From Schistocephalus solidus (taxonomy: Eukaryota > Platyhelminthes > Cestoda > Diphyllobothriidea > Diphyllobothriidae), in NCBI GenBank assembly GCA_017591395.1, contig WEDG01001298.1, positions 1-64,000 of the forward strand: a stretch of DNA of 64,000 bases, read 5' to 3'. The notes beneath the pieces were generated by a model. It searched no databases. It was given only the letters and a program-made list of their open reading frames with translations, and was not told where the DNA came from. Both the position numbers and the translations under genes were made by a program. This document shows positions 43,206-53,480 of the stretch, piece after piece (the first letter of the stretch is position 1; each line of letters begins with the position of its first letter).

Positions 43206-43214
43206 TGGGAAGAA

Positions 43215-43330
43215 CAAACATGATTGGGTTTAGGGTTAGGTTTAGGGTAAGGTTTAATTTTAGAGTTTTTATTAGGTTTCTGTCTATTTTAAGTTTAGGT
43301 TTAGTTTTAGGGTTAGAGTTAGATTACATT
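43215..43330 (+). repeat. degenerate telomere-like repeats (TTAGGG)
   Basis: GGTTTAGGGTTAGG, TTTAGGGTAAGG and TTTTAGGGTTAGAG units next to a PLE fragment. Confidence 0.6.
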
Positions 43331-43391
43331 TTGCTTTGAAACAACTTTTTTTGAATTGCGCCCTGCTTCCTGAAGTGAATGGAGTATTTAA

Positions 43392-43640
43392 TCAGTTTTC
43401 TGCTTGAGAGGACGTTGCATGTGTCATTGGATCCCCAAAGCCTCTGCGGCAGACGAGGACATAAAAGAAGTCCAGCTGTTTGTTTTGTTCCTGCTCCATC
43501 TTAAATTGTATGTTGAGGAAGACGCTGTTGAGGCATTTGTTGAACATGAGCACGTGATCCCGTTCGATGACAACGAAGGTATCATCCACATACTAAACAA
43601 CATACAATGCCAGATGACCAGCGACTGAAACCCGACCACA
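43392..43640 (-). pseudogene. PLE-b reverse transcriptase fragment
   Basis: Minus-strand translation DDTFVVIERDHVLMFNKCLN, then NIQFKMEQEQNKQLDFFYVLVCRR, corresponding to the RT palm of the PLE at 59830-61490 (VDGTLVVIEWDQVLTFKE). About 80 codons; both ends are lost. Confidence 0.7.
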
Positions 43641-43656
43641 CAGGGAATTTCGACAA

Positions 43657-45613
43657 GTTAGAAATTGCAAAAATTCCCATTAAATGATTCAAAAGACAAC
43701 TTGGCGAGCATACGCGCTGCTTTCGATAACTTCTCTTCAGGCCAGTACAGTTATAGAGAAACGTTGGAACGCAGTAGAAATTTAAAACATGAAATCGATA
43801 ATGTTCGTCAATTTGTGTGGGTTATCTGAGAAACGTGCATAGGGGAAAGGGTGATAAGAGACAATTTGATAGGCGGCAGTAAGTGTTTGGTAGAGCCGTT
43901 CTAGGAGAAGGGGGAGGACAGAGATCGCGCGGGGCATACATGCAGTTAAGCGGCCGTTGGCCAAGCTAAGCGCGGAGCTTGTACGAGGTTCTTTTGTGCG
44001 CACAAGACCGGCTTCTTCAACCTAATGGCAGTCGCTTCTGCTGCTGCTAGTAGACGTTGACCCAGTGGCTTGGGGTAGTTTGGTGGGACCTTATAAATTA
44101 CACGGAAAGCTTCGCTGGGGTCCACACTATGCCCGGTGTCAACAAGATGTGCAAGGATGGCGCTTTTTATGCTCTTGACTTCCCCTTTGCTCAGCCATGC
44201 TGGGATGTGTTCTTTTTATTCTTTTGGATAAGCGCCGACTCGTGCGACCAATATAACCTGCTCCACAGGAGCAAGTAAATGAGTAAATGCACATGGAGGT
44301 GGTCTGAGTCGGCAACCTATCCTTGCCTTCGCCTCGTAAAAGAGGGTTGGTTGAGAACACTATCTGAAGTTTCGCTGCTGGGAACGTTTGTGTAACGGCT
44401 TGGTTAAGGCGTCTTTTCAGTAGTTCACTAGCCGAATCCCTTGAAAGGGCACTTTGAGGAATAGAGTTTTTCTTTTCCACAGTATCCTTGGCAGGTTTCA
44501 CTGGTCTAGCGACAAGATGCTTTGTAATAAACCGATCTGGGTATCCATTCTCTCGAAGTAGGTTCTGGATCTTCCCAAGCTCCTCCTCGATACTATCTGC
44601 CGTGCAAATTTTTCTGGCCCTTTGCGCTAAGCAACGGACTAGATTACGTTTCTGTTGGAGAGGTATGAAACTGCTAAAGTTCATATATTGCCCAGACCAG
44701 GTTTTTCTTTCGATGAACGCTCCTTCGGATGCTGCCGTCAGGTCTTCTGCTTAGAAGGACGTCTAAGAAAGGGAGTGAACCTGCTCTTTCCATCTCCACC
44801 GGGAATTTGATCGACGGATGTGCTTGGTTTACAGTGTATAAGAGCTCGTCTACATTTGTTTCTTCTGTGACAATTGCAAAGATGTCGTCGACGTATCGAC
44901 CGTAGTATCTTAGCTTATTGATCTGTCCGCTTAACTGAAATTTCTCCAACTTGCCCATAAATACATCGGCTAGGAGAGGTCCAAGTGGCGAACCCATAGC
45001 AACACCGTCTATTTGTCTGTATAGTTGGTTATCAAAAAGGAACTGCACATTTAACGTGCATCTTAGTAATAATTCTTTCAGTGTATTTGTCGGTATTCCT
45101 GTTTCTTGCTCACTGGTCAAAAGGAATTCACAGAGGTAATCGACTGTCGCAATGACACGGACGTTTTTTAAAAAGTGATGAGACATCCAAAGATAGCATC
45201 TTCGTGCCGTTTAAGTTAAGGTCTTTGACGTCTTCAATAAATTCGAAGGTATCTCGGTAGCTACGTGGCGCTAGTTGACGTTGTACAGGCTTTAGTTTTT
45301 CTGCTAACCACTTTGCTATGGCATGATAAGGAGAGTTTCGCATGTCTAAAATCGGACGAAGTGGCAAGCCTTCTTTGTGGATCTTCGGTAGACCATAGAG
45401 TCGAGGGATGTGTGTACCTACTGGTCTGAGGCGTTCGAGGTCACGGTCGCTTAGAAAACCCCTTGCATGGAGTCTTTTTAAGCAGTCAGTCAATGGTGCC
45501 TCTACTTCATCAGTGCAATCCTTTTCTTTATGCGCTTCTCGGAATTTATTTTGGTCGGAGAGTATGGAGTGCATCTTCGTTACATAGTCTGATCTGTTCA
45601 TTATAACGATGCC
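43657..45613 (-). mobile_element. Penelope-like element, inverted left copy (PLE-a)
   Basis: Mirror image of 45914-47835. Minus-strand frames 45128-45601, 44674-45186 and 44139-44684 together repeat the protein of the right copy almost residue for residue (one clear Q to P change). It is broken by single-base length changes in homopolymer runs, mostly extra A, and by a small cluster of substitutions near 45160. It includes the whole 3' end (to about 43657), but lacks the 300 bp 5' of the second ORF that the right copy has. Confidence 0.9.
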
Positions 45614-45926
45614 ACTCGATAAAACGCTACTCGAAGCATTATCCCTAGGTCCGAAATTCTGCTTGCCTCGTCGAAAGCTTAGTCAATTAGAGTTAGAAAC
45701 CCAATTCGAGAATCTCTGGAACCAAACTTACGACCTAAAGCCCGTATCAGCAGAGAGCGCTCTACACTTTAAATCAACGCTGGTTAATTCTAGTTATCAG
45801 TACTTGAACAAGAGACCGCAAATTCGGGGATTGCTAACAAAAGCACACATAGAGAAGTTGAAACAGCTTCAAGCGAACCAAGACATCCTGATAACAAGAC
45901 CGGATAAGGAACAGGCATCGTTATAA
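45609..45926 (+). pseudogene. PLE-a N-terminal part, frameshifted from RT
   Basis: 105 open codons with LPRRKLSQLELETQFENLWNQ and LTKAHIEKLKQLQANQDI, ending ITRPDKEQASL. In the family the sequence continues RPDKG.G.VIMNRSDYV, so one G has been lost at about 45908-45910. Restoring that reading would join it to the RT frame that starts at 45926. This part precedes the PLE reverse transcriptase and is sometimes called the N-terminal linker. Confidence 0.8.
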
Positions 45927-47835
45927 TGAACAGATCAGACTATGTAACGAAGATGCACTCCATACTCTCCGACCAAAATAAATTCCGAGAAGCGCATAAA
46001 GAAAAGGATTGCACTGATGAAGTAGAGGCACAATTGACTGACTGCTTAAAAAGACTCCATGCAAGGGGTTTTCTAAGCGACCGTGACCTCGAACGCCTCA
46101 GACCAGTAGGTACACACATCCCTCGACTCTATGGTCTACCGAAGATCCACAAAGAAGGCTTGCCACTTCGTCCGATTTTAGACATGCGAAACTCTCCTTA
46201 TCATGCCATAGCAAAGTGGTTAGCAGAAAAACTAAAGCCTGTACAACGTCAACTAGCGCCACGTAGCTACCGAGATACCTTCGAATTTATTGAAGACGTC
46301 AAAGACCTTAACTTAAACGGCACGAAGATGCTATCTTTGGATGTCTCATCACTTTTTACAAACGTCCCTGTCACTGAGACAGTCGATTACCTCTGTGAAT
46401 TCCTTTTGACCAGTGAGCAAGAAACAGGAATACCGACAAATACACTGAAAGAATTATTACTAAGATGCACGTTAAATGTGCAGTTCCTTTTTGATAACCA
46501 ACTATACAGACAAATAGACGGTGTTGCTATGGGTTCGCCACTTGGACCTCTCCTAGCCGATGTATTTATGGGCAAGTTGGAGAAATTTCAGTTAAGCGGA
46601 CAGATCAATAAGCTAAGATACTACGGTCGATACGTCGACGACATCTTTGCAATTGTCACAGAAGAAACAAATGTAGACGAGCTCTTATACACTGTAAACC
46701 AAGCACATCCGTCGATCAAATTCCCGGTGGAGATGGAAAGAGCAGGTTCACTCCCTTTCTTAGACGTCCTTCTAAGCAGAAGACCTGACGGCAGCATCCG
46801 AAGGAGCGTTCATCGAAAGAAAACCTGGTCTGGGCAATATATGAACTTTAGCAGTTTCATACCTCTCCAACAGAAACGTAATCTAGTCCGTTGCTTAGCG
46901 CAAAGGGCCAGAAAAATTTGCACGGCAGATAGTATCGAGGAGGAGCTTGGGAAGATCCAGAACCTACTTCGAGAGAATGGATACCCAGATCGGTTTATTA
47001 CAAAGCATCTTGTCGCTAGACCAGTGAAACCTGCCAAGGATACTGTGGAAAAGAAAACTCTATTCCTCAAAGTGCCCTTTCAAGGGGATTCGGCTAGTGA
47101 ACTACTGAAAAGACGCCTTAACCAAGCCGTTACACAAACGTTCCCAGCAGCGAAACTTCAGATAGTGTTCTCAACCAACCCTCTTTTACGAGGCGAAGGC
47201 AAGGATAGGTTGCCGACTCAGACCACCTCCATGTGCATTTACTCATTTACTTGCTCCTGTGGAGCAGGTTATATTGGTCGCACGAGTCGGCGCTTATCCA
47301 AAAGAATAAAAGAACACATCCCAGCATGGCTGAGCAAAGGGGAAGTCAAGAGCATAAAAAGCGCCATCCTTGCACATCTTGTTGACACCGGGCATAGTGT
47401 GGACCCCAGCGAAGCTTTCCGTGTAATTTATAAGGTCCCACCAAACTACCCCAAGCCACTGGGTCAACGTCTACTAGCAGCAGCAGAAGCGACTGCCATT
47501 AGGTTGAAGAAGCCGGTCTTGTGTGCACAAAAGAACCTCGTACAAGCTCCGCGCTTAGCTTGGCCAACGGCCGCTTAACTGCATGTATGCCCCGCGCGAT
47601 CTCTGTCCTCCCCCTTCTCCTAGAACGGCTCTACCAAACACTTACTGCCGCCTATCAAATTGTCTCTTATCACCCTTTCCCTATGCACGTTTCTCAGATA
47701 ACCCACACAAATTGACGAACATTATCGATTTCATGTTTTAAATTTCTACTGCGTTCCAACGTTTCTCTATAACTGTACTGGCCTGAAGAGAAGTTATCGA
47801 AAGCAGCGCGTATGCTCGCCAAGTTGTCTTTTGAA
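45614..47835 (+). mobile_element. Penelope-like element, right copy (PLE-a)
   Basis: Plus-strand element from the palindrome centre to about 47835, where similarity to the left arm stops at GTCTTTTGAA. Compared with the left arm, its last ~30 bp are missing. The next base starts an unrelated PLE-b 3' region. Confidence 0.88.
45926..47578 (+). CDS. Penelope-like RT with GIY-YIG endonuclease (PLE-a)
   Basis: 550 open codons, the longest ORF of the window. Motifs: LPKIHKEGLPLRPILDMRNS (71-90), SLDVSSLFTNVP (137-148), VAMGSPLGPLLADVFM (200-215), catalytic RYVDDIFAI (235-243), then a linker and the GIY-YIG nuclease at about 437-465 (CIYSF, GYIGRTSRRLSKRIKEH), followed by an ILAHLVDTGHSV segment. 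This is the canonical endonuclease-bearing PLE layout. Only the frameshift upstream near 45909 separates it from a full element, so this copy is young. In the cell it would prime cDNA synthesis at a nicked target. Confidence 0.93.
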   Translation: MNRSDYVTKMHSILSDQNKFREAHKEKDCTDEVEAQLTDCLKRLHARGFLSDRDLERLRPVGTHIPRLYGLPKIHKEGLPLRPILDMRNSPYHAIAKWLAEKLKPVQRQLAPRSYRDTFEFIEDVKDLNLNGTKMLSLDVSSLFTNVPVTETVDYLCEFLLTSEQETGIPTNTLKELLLRCTLNVQFLFDNQLYRQIDGVAMGSPLGPLLADVFMGKLEKFQLSGQINKLRYYGRYVDDIFAIVTEETNVDELLYTVNQAHPSIKFPVEMERAGSLPFLDVLLSRRPDGSIRRSVHRKKTWSGQYMNFSSFIPLQQKRNLVRCLAQRARKICTADSIEEELGKIQNLLRENGYPDRFITKHLVARPVKPAKDTVEKKTLFLKVPFQGDSASELLKRRLNQAVTQTFPAAKLQIVFSTNPLLRGEGKDRLPTQTTSMCIYSFTCSCGAGYIGRTSRRLSKRIKEHIPAWLSKGEVKSIKSAILAHLVDTGHSVDPSEAFRVIYKVPPNYPKPLGQRLLAAAEATAIRLKKPVLCAQKNLVQAPRLAWPTAA

Positions 47836-48320
47836 GTTAGAAATTCTTGCGAGAGGTGACAATTGCGTGAGCCGCGAGTCGCCTGAGTCATGGTTTATGG
47901 GCCCCCAGTCTATTAACAAGTGCAATGATCCCTCCAATGCATATTCGATGCCGAGGCTCGGTTTGACAAAAAACAATTTGCAACTCAGGAGCGCACGAGC
48001 AAGCACATTTTCTAACGTCAGTGCCGGTGAGCCAGATGGCTGAGCAATCATCGCGCTAACATGCAACAGGAGTGATGAAATTTCCGCAGGTCACGATCCG
48101 CATGTAGGCCATCGAGCCATTAGCGCACGAGAGGGTAGCCATCCTCGATTAGATGTCATAGGTAGGCAATAGCATAGCGACTGCAGCCCATAAACACTCC
48201 AATTCCCTGTGTCCCAATTACTCGAATCCGATGCCGTCTCTGATGCTGGGTTCGAGAGAGACTCCGGAACATCAGGCGAATAAACTCTTTGTCCCAGAGA
48301 TCGCGTCTACTTCATCCGAA
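47836..48320 (+). mobile_element. PLE-b 3' end fragment
   Basis: Reads EILARGDNCVSRESPESWFMGPQSINKCND on the plus strand, the PLE C-terminal tail also found at 60007-60310 (minus), and continues through the shared non-coding 3' region to the hammerhead relic at 48236-48285. Confidence 0.75.
48236..48285 (+). ncRNA. decayed PLE-type hammerhead (copy a)
   Basis: CTGATGC (48240-48246), TGGGTTC...ACTCC stem II, GGAAC in place of GAAAC (48266-48270), then ATC and AGGCGAATAAA. Clear homologue of the 59.9 kb copy, with two core bases changed. Confidence 0.55.
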
Positions 48321-51050
48321 TTTATTCCTGGGACTCGCATCTTCGCTTGTATCGGCGACCTTTTACTTATCTAGCACTTTTGCAATTTCCCACTAAACTT
48401 TCCTAATTTTTGTCATTTTTACCTGCCAATGAAACCCATAATTACCACACGTCCCCTATTACAGGAGACCTCGCGTATTGGTTTACCAAATGGTTACACA
48501 TCCTTGCTGATTATTGTTCAGGTAAACGAAAACTGCGCTACGAAGAACTTAACAATCTGTTACTCCTTTTATACTTTGAAATAATTTGACGTTGGTATGA
48601 ATGCAAAACAGGTACAAACAGCAAAATTGACGCGTATGAATAATTTCCACGATCGCTTATTAACAGCAACATGGATAACAAATATGGTGCATACATCAGG
48701 TGGAATTGATACTGATATTCAATGCGAAAAACGAAAGATCACTGTTCAGCGCAAACATTCTTACTAATGAATCCCATAGGAGATGGAAAATGGGCAGGCT
48801 AGCCTGCAAAAGAGGTTGAGGTGGACCGCATGGTCTGGCCGTTTGCATAAGTTGGGTTTTGCCCTCCATATGCTGGCTGCTTTCAGGGTTGTTTATGTCC
48901 GAACTAGTATTCAAAATGCTGTCTTATGGTCAGCAGAGTGCTCGCTACAGAAGGGATGTTTGATGCCAGAAGAAGGGGATTTATGCTCCTGCTTTAAAAG
49001 CCACTTAGGTAAATTCTCAATTGAACGGGCTGCCAGCTGCCTAAGCGTTCGGCCGAAGCAGCTGCATTCGCAACTGCGCGCGAATTCATAAACCCAATTC
49101 GAGGTGACACAAACTGACAGGGTGTCCTTCGTTCCTTGATTTGGAGCAGCCTTAGTAGGATTGCTGAAGATTACAGTGGCTGTGTTGTAAATCTTCTTAA
49201 GGTTGCATCGTTACTGTTGCTCGATGCTAGTTGAAATTTTATCAATGGTTACATGCAATACTATTTGAACGGACTTTCTCGGACTCCGCTGGTCAATCAC
49301 CTTTGGCCATAAGGGACTACTGTAACACGTTTAAGCGAGATTGTCTTGAAGCGGACGATTCATGTGACTAGTATCTCAATAAAGCAAATGTTTCTCACTC
49401 TTTGGAAAGCGGTGTAATCACGCGAGTTGCCGTCTTCAGTCATGCATCCAGGGTCCCATTTTACGGTAAGTTTCTGTTTTTCAAAATGAGGTAAGTAACG
49501 AGTTTTTGTGTAAAACTATTGCAATATCCAGCCTAATTAGACACGTAGGTGTCAATGACTCCAGAGGACCCACTGAATCTTTAATCTACCTGGTCGCCTT
49601 AGTCTTATGCGTACAACCCAGCGTTCAACTGCAGACCTAGTTTTCAGTGGCGAATATCCAAAACCTACCGAAGCAACAATAGACTGCCACACCAAGCCGA
49701 AATTAATGAACTAGAAACCAAAAAATAGTATGGTTCCAAACGGCAAAACGATCGACTTAGTATGCAATCGCGACGTCGTTAGGGCCCTCCATGCACTTTA
49801 AGCCAAAAGCTAGATAATTCCGTATAGTGAACTTTGTAAGTAGATTTTCCTAAAAAAGGTACACAAAATTCAGATATTTATATAGGAAATTACTCTTGTC
49901 TAAAATTTACCTCCTGGCCGAAGAAATCCTTTTGACATTTAACACGTCCACATTTATGAGCGTTTCTGAGCTACTGAGGCGGCAGTTTGATGGTTTCTGA
50001 ATGAAAACTCTTCCAGCTTCCCGTGTTGACACAATTCGGAATAAAAAGCTATAGATACTTCCGATTGGTAATTTCTACCAAATTTGCTACAAATGATACT
50101 TAAAAATTTATTTTTCGGACAACTTTTTTGTAGGAAATGCCGTCATCTTCAAGAGTTCTACCTCAAGATGGGGCATATGTTGTTCTTTTAAAGAATGCTT
50201 GTGGTTGTAAACTTTTAGTTCTTCGCTTTACTATTAGGGCGGTCAACGTTGCTCAGGTTTATGATGAATACTCACTAAGTATGGTCCGGACCTTTTTCTA
50301 TAAGCACTGAAATACACGGCAGTTTGTTTCGAAAAGTAGGAAGCATTTGCTTCTGGAGCCTTATAGAAAACTGAATTCACAAGTTTAGTTTTTGTTGATA
50401 AACTTTTTGAAACCAGATAAAGCCGCTTGCTTCAAATAAGAATTAGAAGTAGACGCAGCTTATTTTGAAATTAGTGTAAGAAGCGAATTTCACTGCGTTA
50501 TGTTAAGGAACTCTGATTGAGTTACATAGTCATCGAAAATCCACTTATTAGCTTTTTCAGCCGAACTTCACATCAGTGAATTAGTTAAAGTTAATTCACG
50601 GTATACTAACCATGGAAATTTTCTTTGCAACCGAACCGAAACAATATTCACCCTCTCAAATAATTCGAGCATTTACGCACGTTTTATGATTTACGACACA
50701 CTGCACGCAATGAGAGATGTAATTGTAGATGTCTACCGATTCGCAAAATTTACTATCGGTTACATGGGGCTTTAGGTTAGCTTTTTTAACGTTATTTAGA
50801 TGAGGTGTGAGTATTGTGATCATTTGGTGACTAACCACGCCAATCTTCCGACACGTTGGCTCATTTGTCGCTACAGTTATTTATAATGGACTGCCAGACT
50901 TGGGCACGGCGACAGTGAATTGTCAACCGAGACCTCGAAAACTTCGTCAGGGCACTGTTAGCCTAACGAACCCCCTAACATTTAACACAAGTGAGACTCA
51001 CTTGTATGACGAGACAAACATTATTGATCGTATGTTTTAGCTTGTACCCC
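48321..51050. other. no feature recognised
   Basis: 2.7 kb without a supported exon or known repeat. Small open frames only. Confidence 0.4.
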
Positions 51051-51054
51051 GTTC

Positions 51055-51150
51055 TCACGTAAATTCACTGGCCCGATGACAATTTATCGAAAGCATGCGT
51101 GTATGCTCGCCACCTCGTATTCTGAAGCCTTTGATGGGAATTTTCGCAAT
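51055..51150 (+). mobile_element. PLE-a-like 3' end relic
   Basis: CACTGGCCCGATGACAATTT, TATCGAAAGCATGCGTGTATG and CTCGCC line up with the 3' end of PLE-a (47778-47835); the GGGAATTTTCGCAATTCT that follows matches the end of the left PLE-a arm (43660-43680). It shows where the true PLE-a 3' end lies. Confidence 0.6.
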
Positions 51151-51690
51151 TCTAAAACAAATGAGACTGTTTCCGAATGCTCCTCCTCCTCCTCCCCCCA
51201 GGATCCTTAGTTGTTCTGTCCCAGAACCTACACCCCCACGATGGAATAGGCACTCAATAATTGTTAACAGACAACTATAACTGAATTCAAGCCTTTGAGA
51301 ATGCCAACTTGAGGCACAGGACGTAACTGTGTGGCTTCCGCGATAGGCCGGGCTTCACCAGGCGGGCGCATCCAAGGTTGGCGCCAAACTTAATGAATCC
51401 ACTTTTTGCGCACGTGTGGTTCTAAATTATCCACACAGGCAACTGCCTGCAGGGCCTTAACAAACGCCCCGACATCTTTTAATTTTTTTGGTAAAAAAGA
51501 TCAACGCATTTTGGCCTGCGTCACCATTTTACTCTGAATGACCTGATGGCTTTCATTCGTGGGCATGTGACAGTCATCGGTTGGTTGCGATACAGTGCTC
51601 TGGCGAGGAAGCCTTGAAACCGCGACATGCGACAGCGTAAACAACCGTGGCATTCTCCTGTTACTATAGGCTACCCGCATTCTAGTCAAA
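51151..51690. other. no feature recognised
   Basis: Nothing supported. Confidence 0.3.
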
Positions 51691-52130
51691 AAGCTACGAC
51701 AGTTCGACCGTCGTAGTCCGACGATGTCCACCGTATGCTCCATGGGAAAGTGGAGCAGGGACGGTGACTTGCGCGTGATTTAGTTTAAAGTGATAGTAGA
51801 CTTGCGCTGCATCTACCGCACTCTCTCCTCCTCCCCCACCTGAGCCCGGTGTCAAGATAGAGTCAAGAAGACCGGAGGCGGGAGAGGACGCAGGTGGCTG
51901 GCGCGGCTGGGTCCCCTAAGTCCTAGCCGCCCCTAGGCGTGCCACCATACCTCCCATGTTCGGCATTTGTTATGCGCCTGCAACCCGAATAACGCCTGCC
52001 TTGCCCTAATGTGTCCCCCGTGTTGGTCTAACGCATCTACCACGTAGCCCGTTTAGGGAGCACTAGCCCGTTTAGGGGGCACAAGAAAGCTACACAGACT
52101 CATCATCGGTCCTGGTGGACATCCGAAGGC
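51690..52130 (-). repeat. unclassified dispersed repeat, copy 4
   Basis: Opposite-strand copy of the 22350/36000/40600 family: GACGGTGACTTGCGCGTGAT, GTAGACTTGCGCTGCATCTA, CCGCACTCTCTCCTCCTCCC and GCGCGGCTGGGT align with it. Confidence 0.6.
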
Positions 52131-53265
52131 CTCGAGGTCTAATTTGAAATCGTTTTTTTATAATCATCAGGGTAAATTTGACAAGTGGAATCGAATAATT
52201 GCGCATTTTTGGATTAATTTGCTCAAAAAGATGCGCTGGGAATGTTTGACTTGCTAAATAAGAGGAAAAAAAAGTGATTTTGACATCCCCTGCTGCCCGT
52301 ACACAATTGACTGTCTACGTACAAAAGTGCGTAACAGTTTAACCAGTCCTCTTGAATTACAAGAAACTCTTGATTTATCAGAAAAAGTTATTAGTTTAGC
52401 TTGGCTAAACGATAGAAAACTACTAGAGTGTGCATGAGACCCATCCTTAGCAGACACCAAAACATTTCAGGATAAACTCGCCATAATACGAAATAAAAGT
52501 GGCAGTTAAAATTCGCTGAAAATTAATGACAGGTGAGAACTGCAAGAGAGGATAAATATTTACGCACGATCCCACCACAAAGTTTTCAAGCCCAGAAAAG
52601 TAGGTTATTCTTAACTTTTCCAAATTTTTGTGTAGGTAGAATACTTTTGAGGAATCTTCAATACTTCAAGGATCCACACAAGTGGCATGCTTAAATGTTT
52701 ATAGGAAAAATAGCTTTAGACTTATGAAAGGGGGAAAATATGTGGTCACAACCGATCGGACTTTCCAATTTTGAGCTTCCAACGTTGCGATACTTGGATT
52801 AATTTAAGTGAGCGAAGCTGACGTGTTTGGATATCTCTCTCCCCAGTTATTCCACTGGATGACAGTTTCATTTTCTAAAGTATGTTAATGTATTTTTATT
52901 CCAAGGCAGGGGAGGTATTCGAGGTTTCCTATTTTTAAACACTTTTAATAAAACGATAAGGAATAGAAAAGTCAATGAAAGGTAATAGAAACAGTCAGGA
53001 AGGAGTGATGGGGCGCTTTCAGAAATCGCACATTGCCCACGAACAACTTAGACTTTTCAGTCTGCCCTATAATGGCATTTCCCCCTGAAAGGTAAAACGA
53101 ATGTACGTTACCTGAATGAACAGAGATACAAAAGCAGCTTACCTTAACCGCTGTACTCTGACTTATCAATGATCATCCTTTCAGTAGGCGGAAGTTTTTC
53201 TTGTGGTAGCATGCATAAGGACAGGAAAGTTAGGTACTGGAAACAGTCAGTACCTATTATTCAGA
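52131..53265. other. no feature recognised
   Basis: AT-rich, nothing supported. Confidence 0.35.
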
Positions 53266-53269
53266 AGAA

Positions 53270-53480
53270 GTAGATACGATCAATGGAACAAGAACTTTAT
53301 TCACCTGACATTTAGGAGTCATGCTTGAACCCATCTTCAGAGACGATGCAGATACGGGTTATTCATACACAGAGAATTCTCTGCGGACAGTATCTCTACT
53401 TGAATTTGTGAATAATGCGTCGTCGAAGCCAGTACCAGGGTCCTCACCGATGAGCCCTCATTTCATCGCTTGCAGGTCAC
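53270..53480 (-). mobile_element. PLE 3' end relic with dead hammerhead (copy c)
   Basis: Minus strand: CTGAAGA (53334-53340), GGGTTCAAGC, TAAA (53311-53314), TGTCAGGTGAATAAA, then GATCGTATCTACTTCTTC. Aligns with 59830-59960 on both sides, including the TACACAGAGAATTC flank. Both core boxes are mutated. Confidence 0.5.

Noticed and set aside
43655..47845. AAGTTAGAAATT at both ends of the PLE palindrome as a target site duplication
   Set aside because: At the left it overlaps the element's own 3' end as judged from the relic at 51.1 kb, and at the right it belongs to PLE-b, so it may be coincidence or microhomology.
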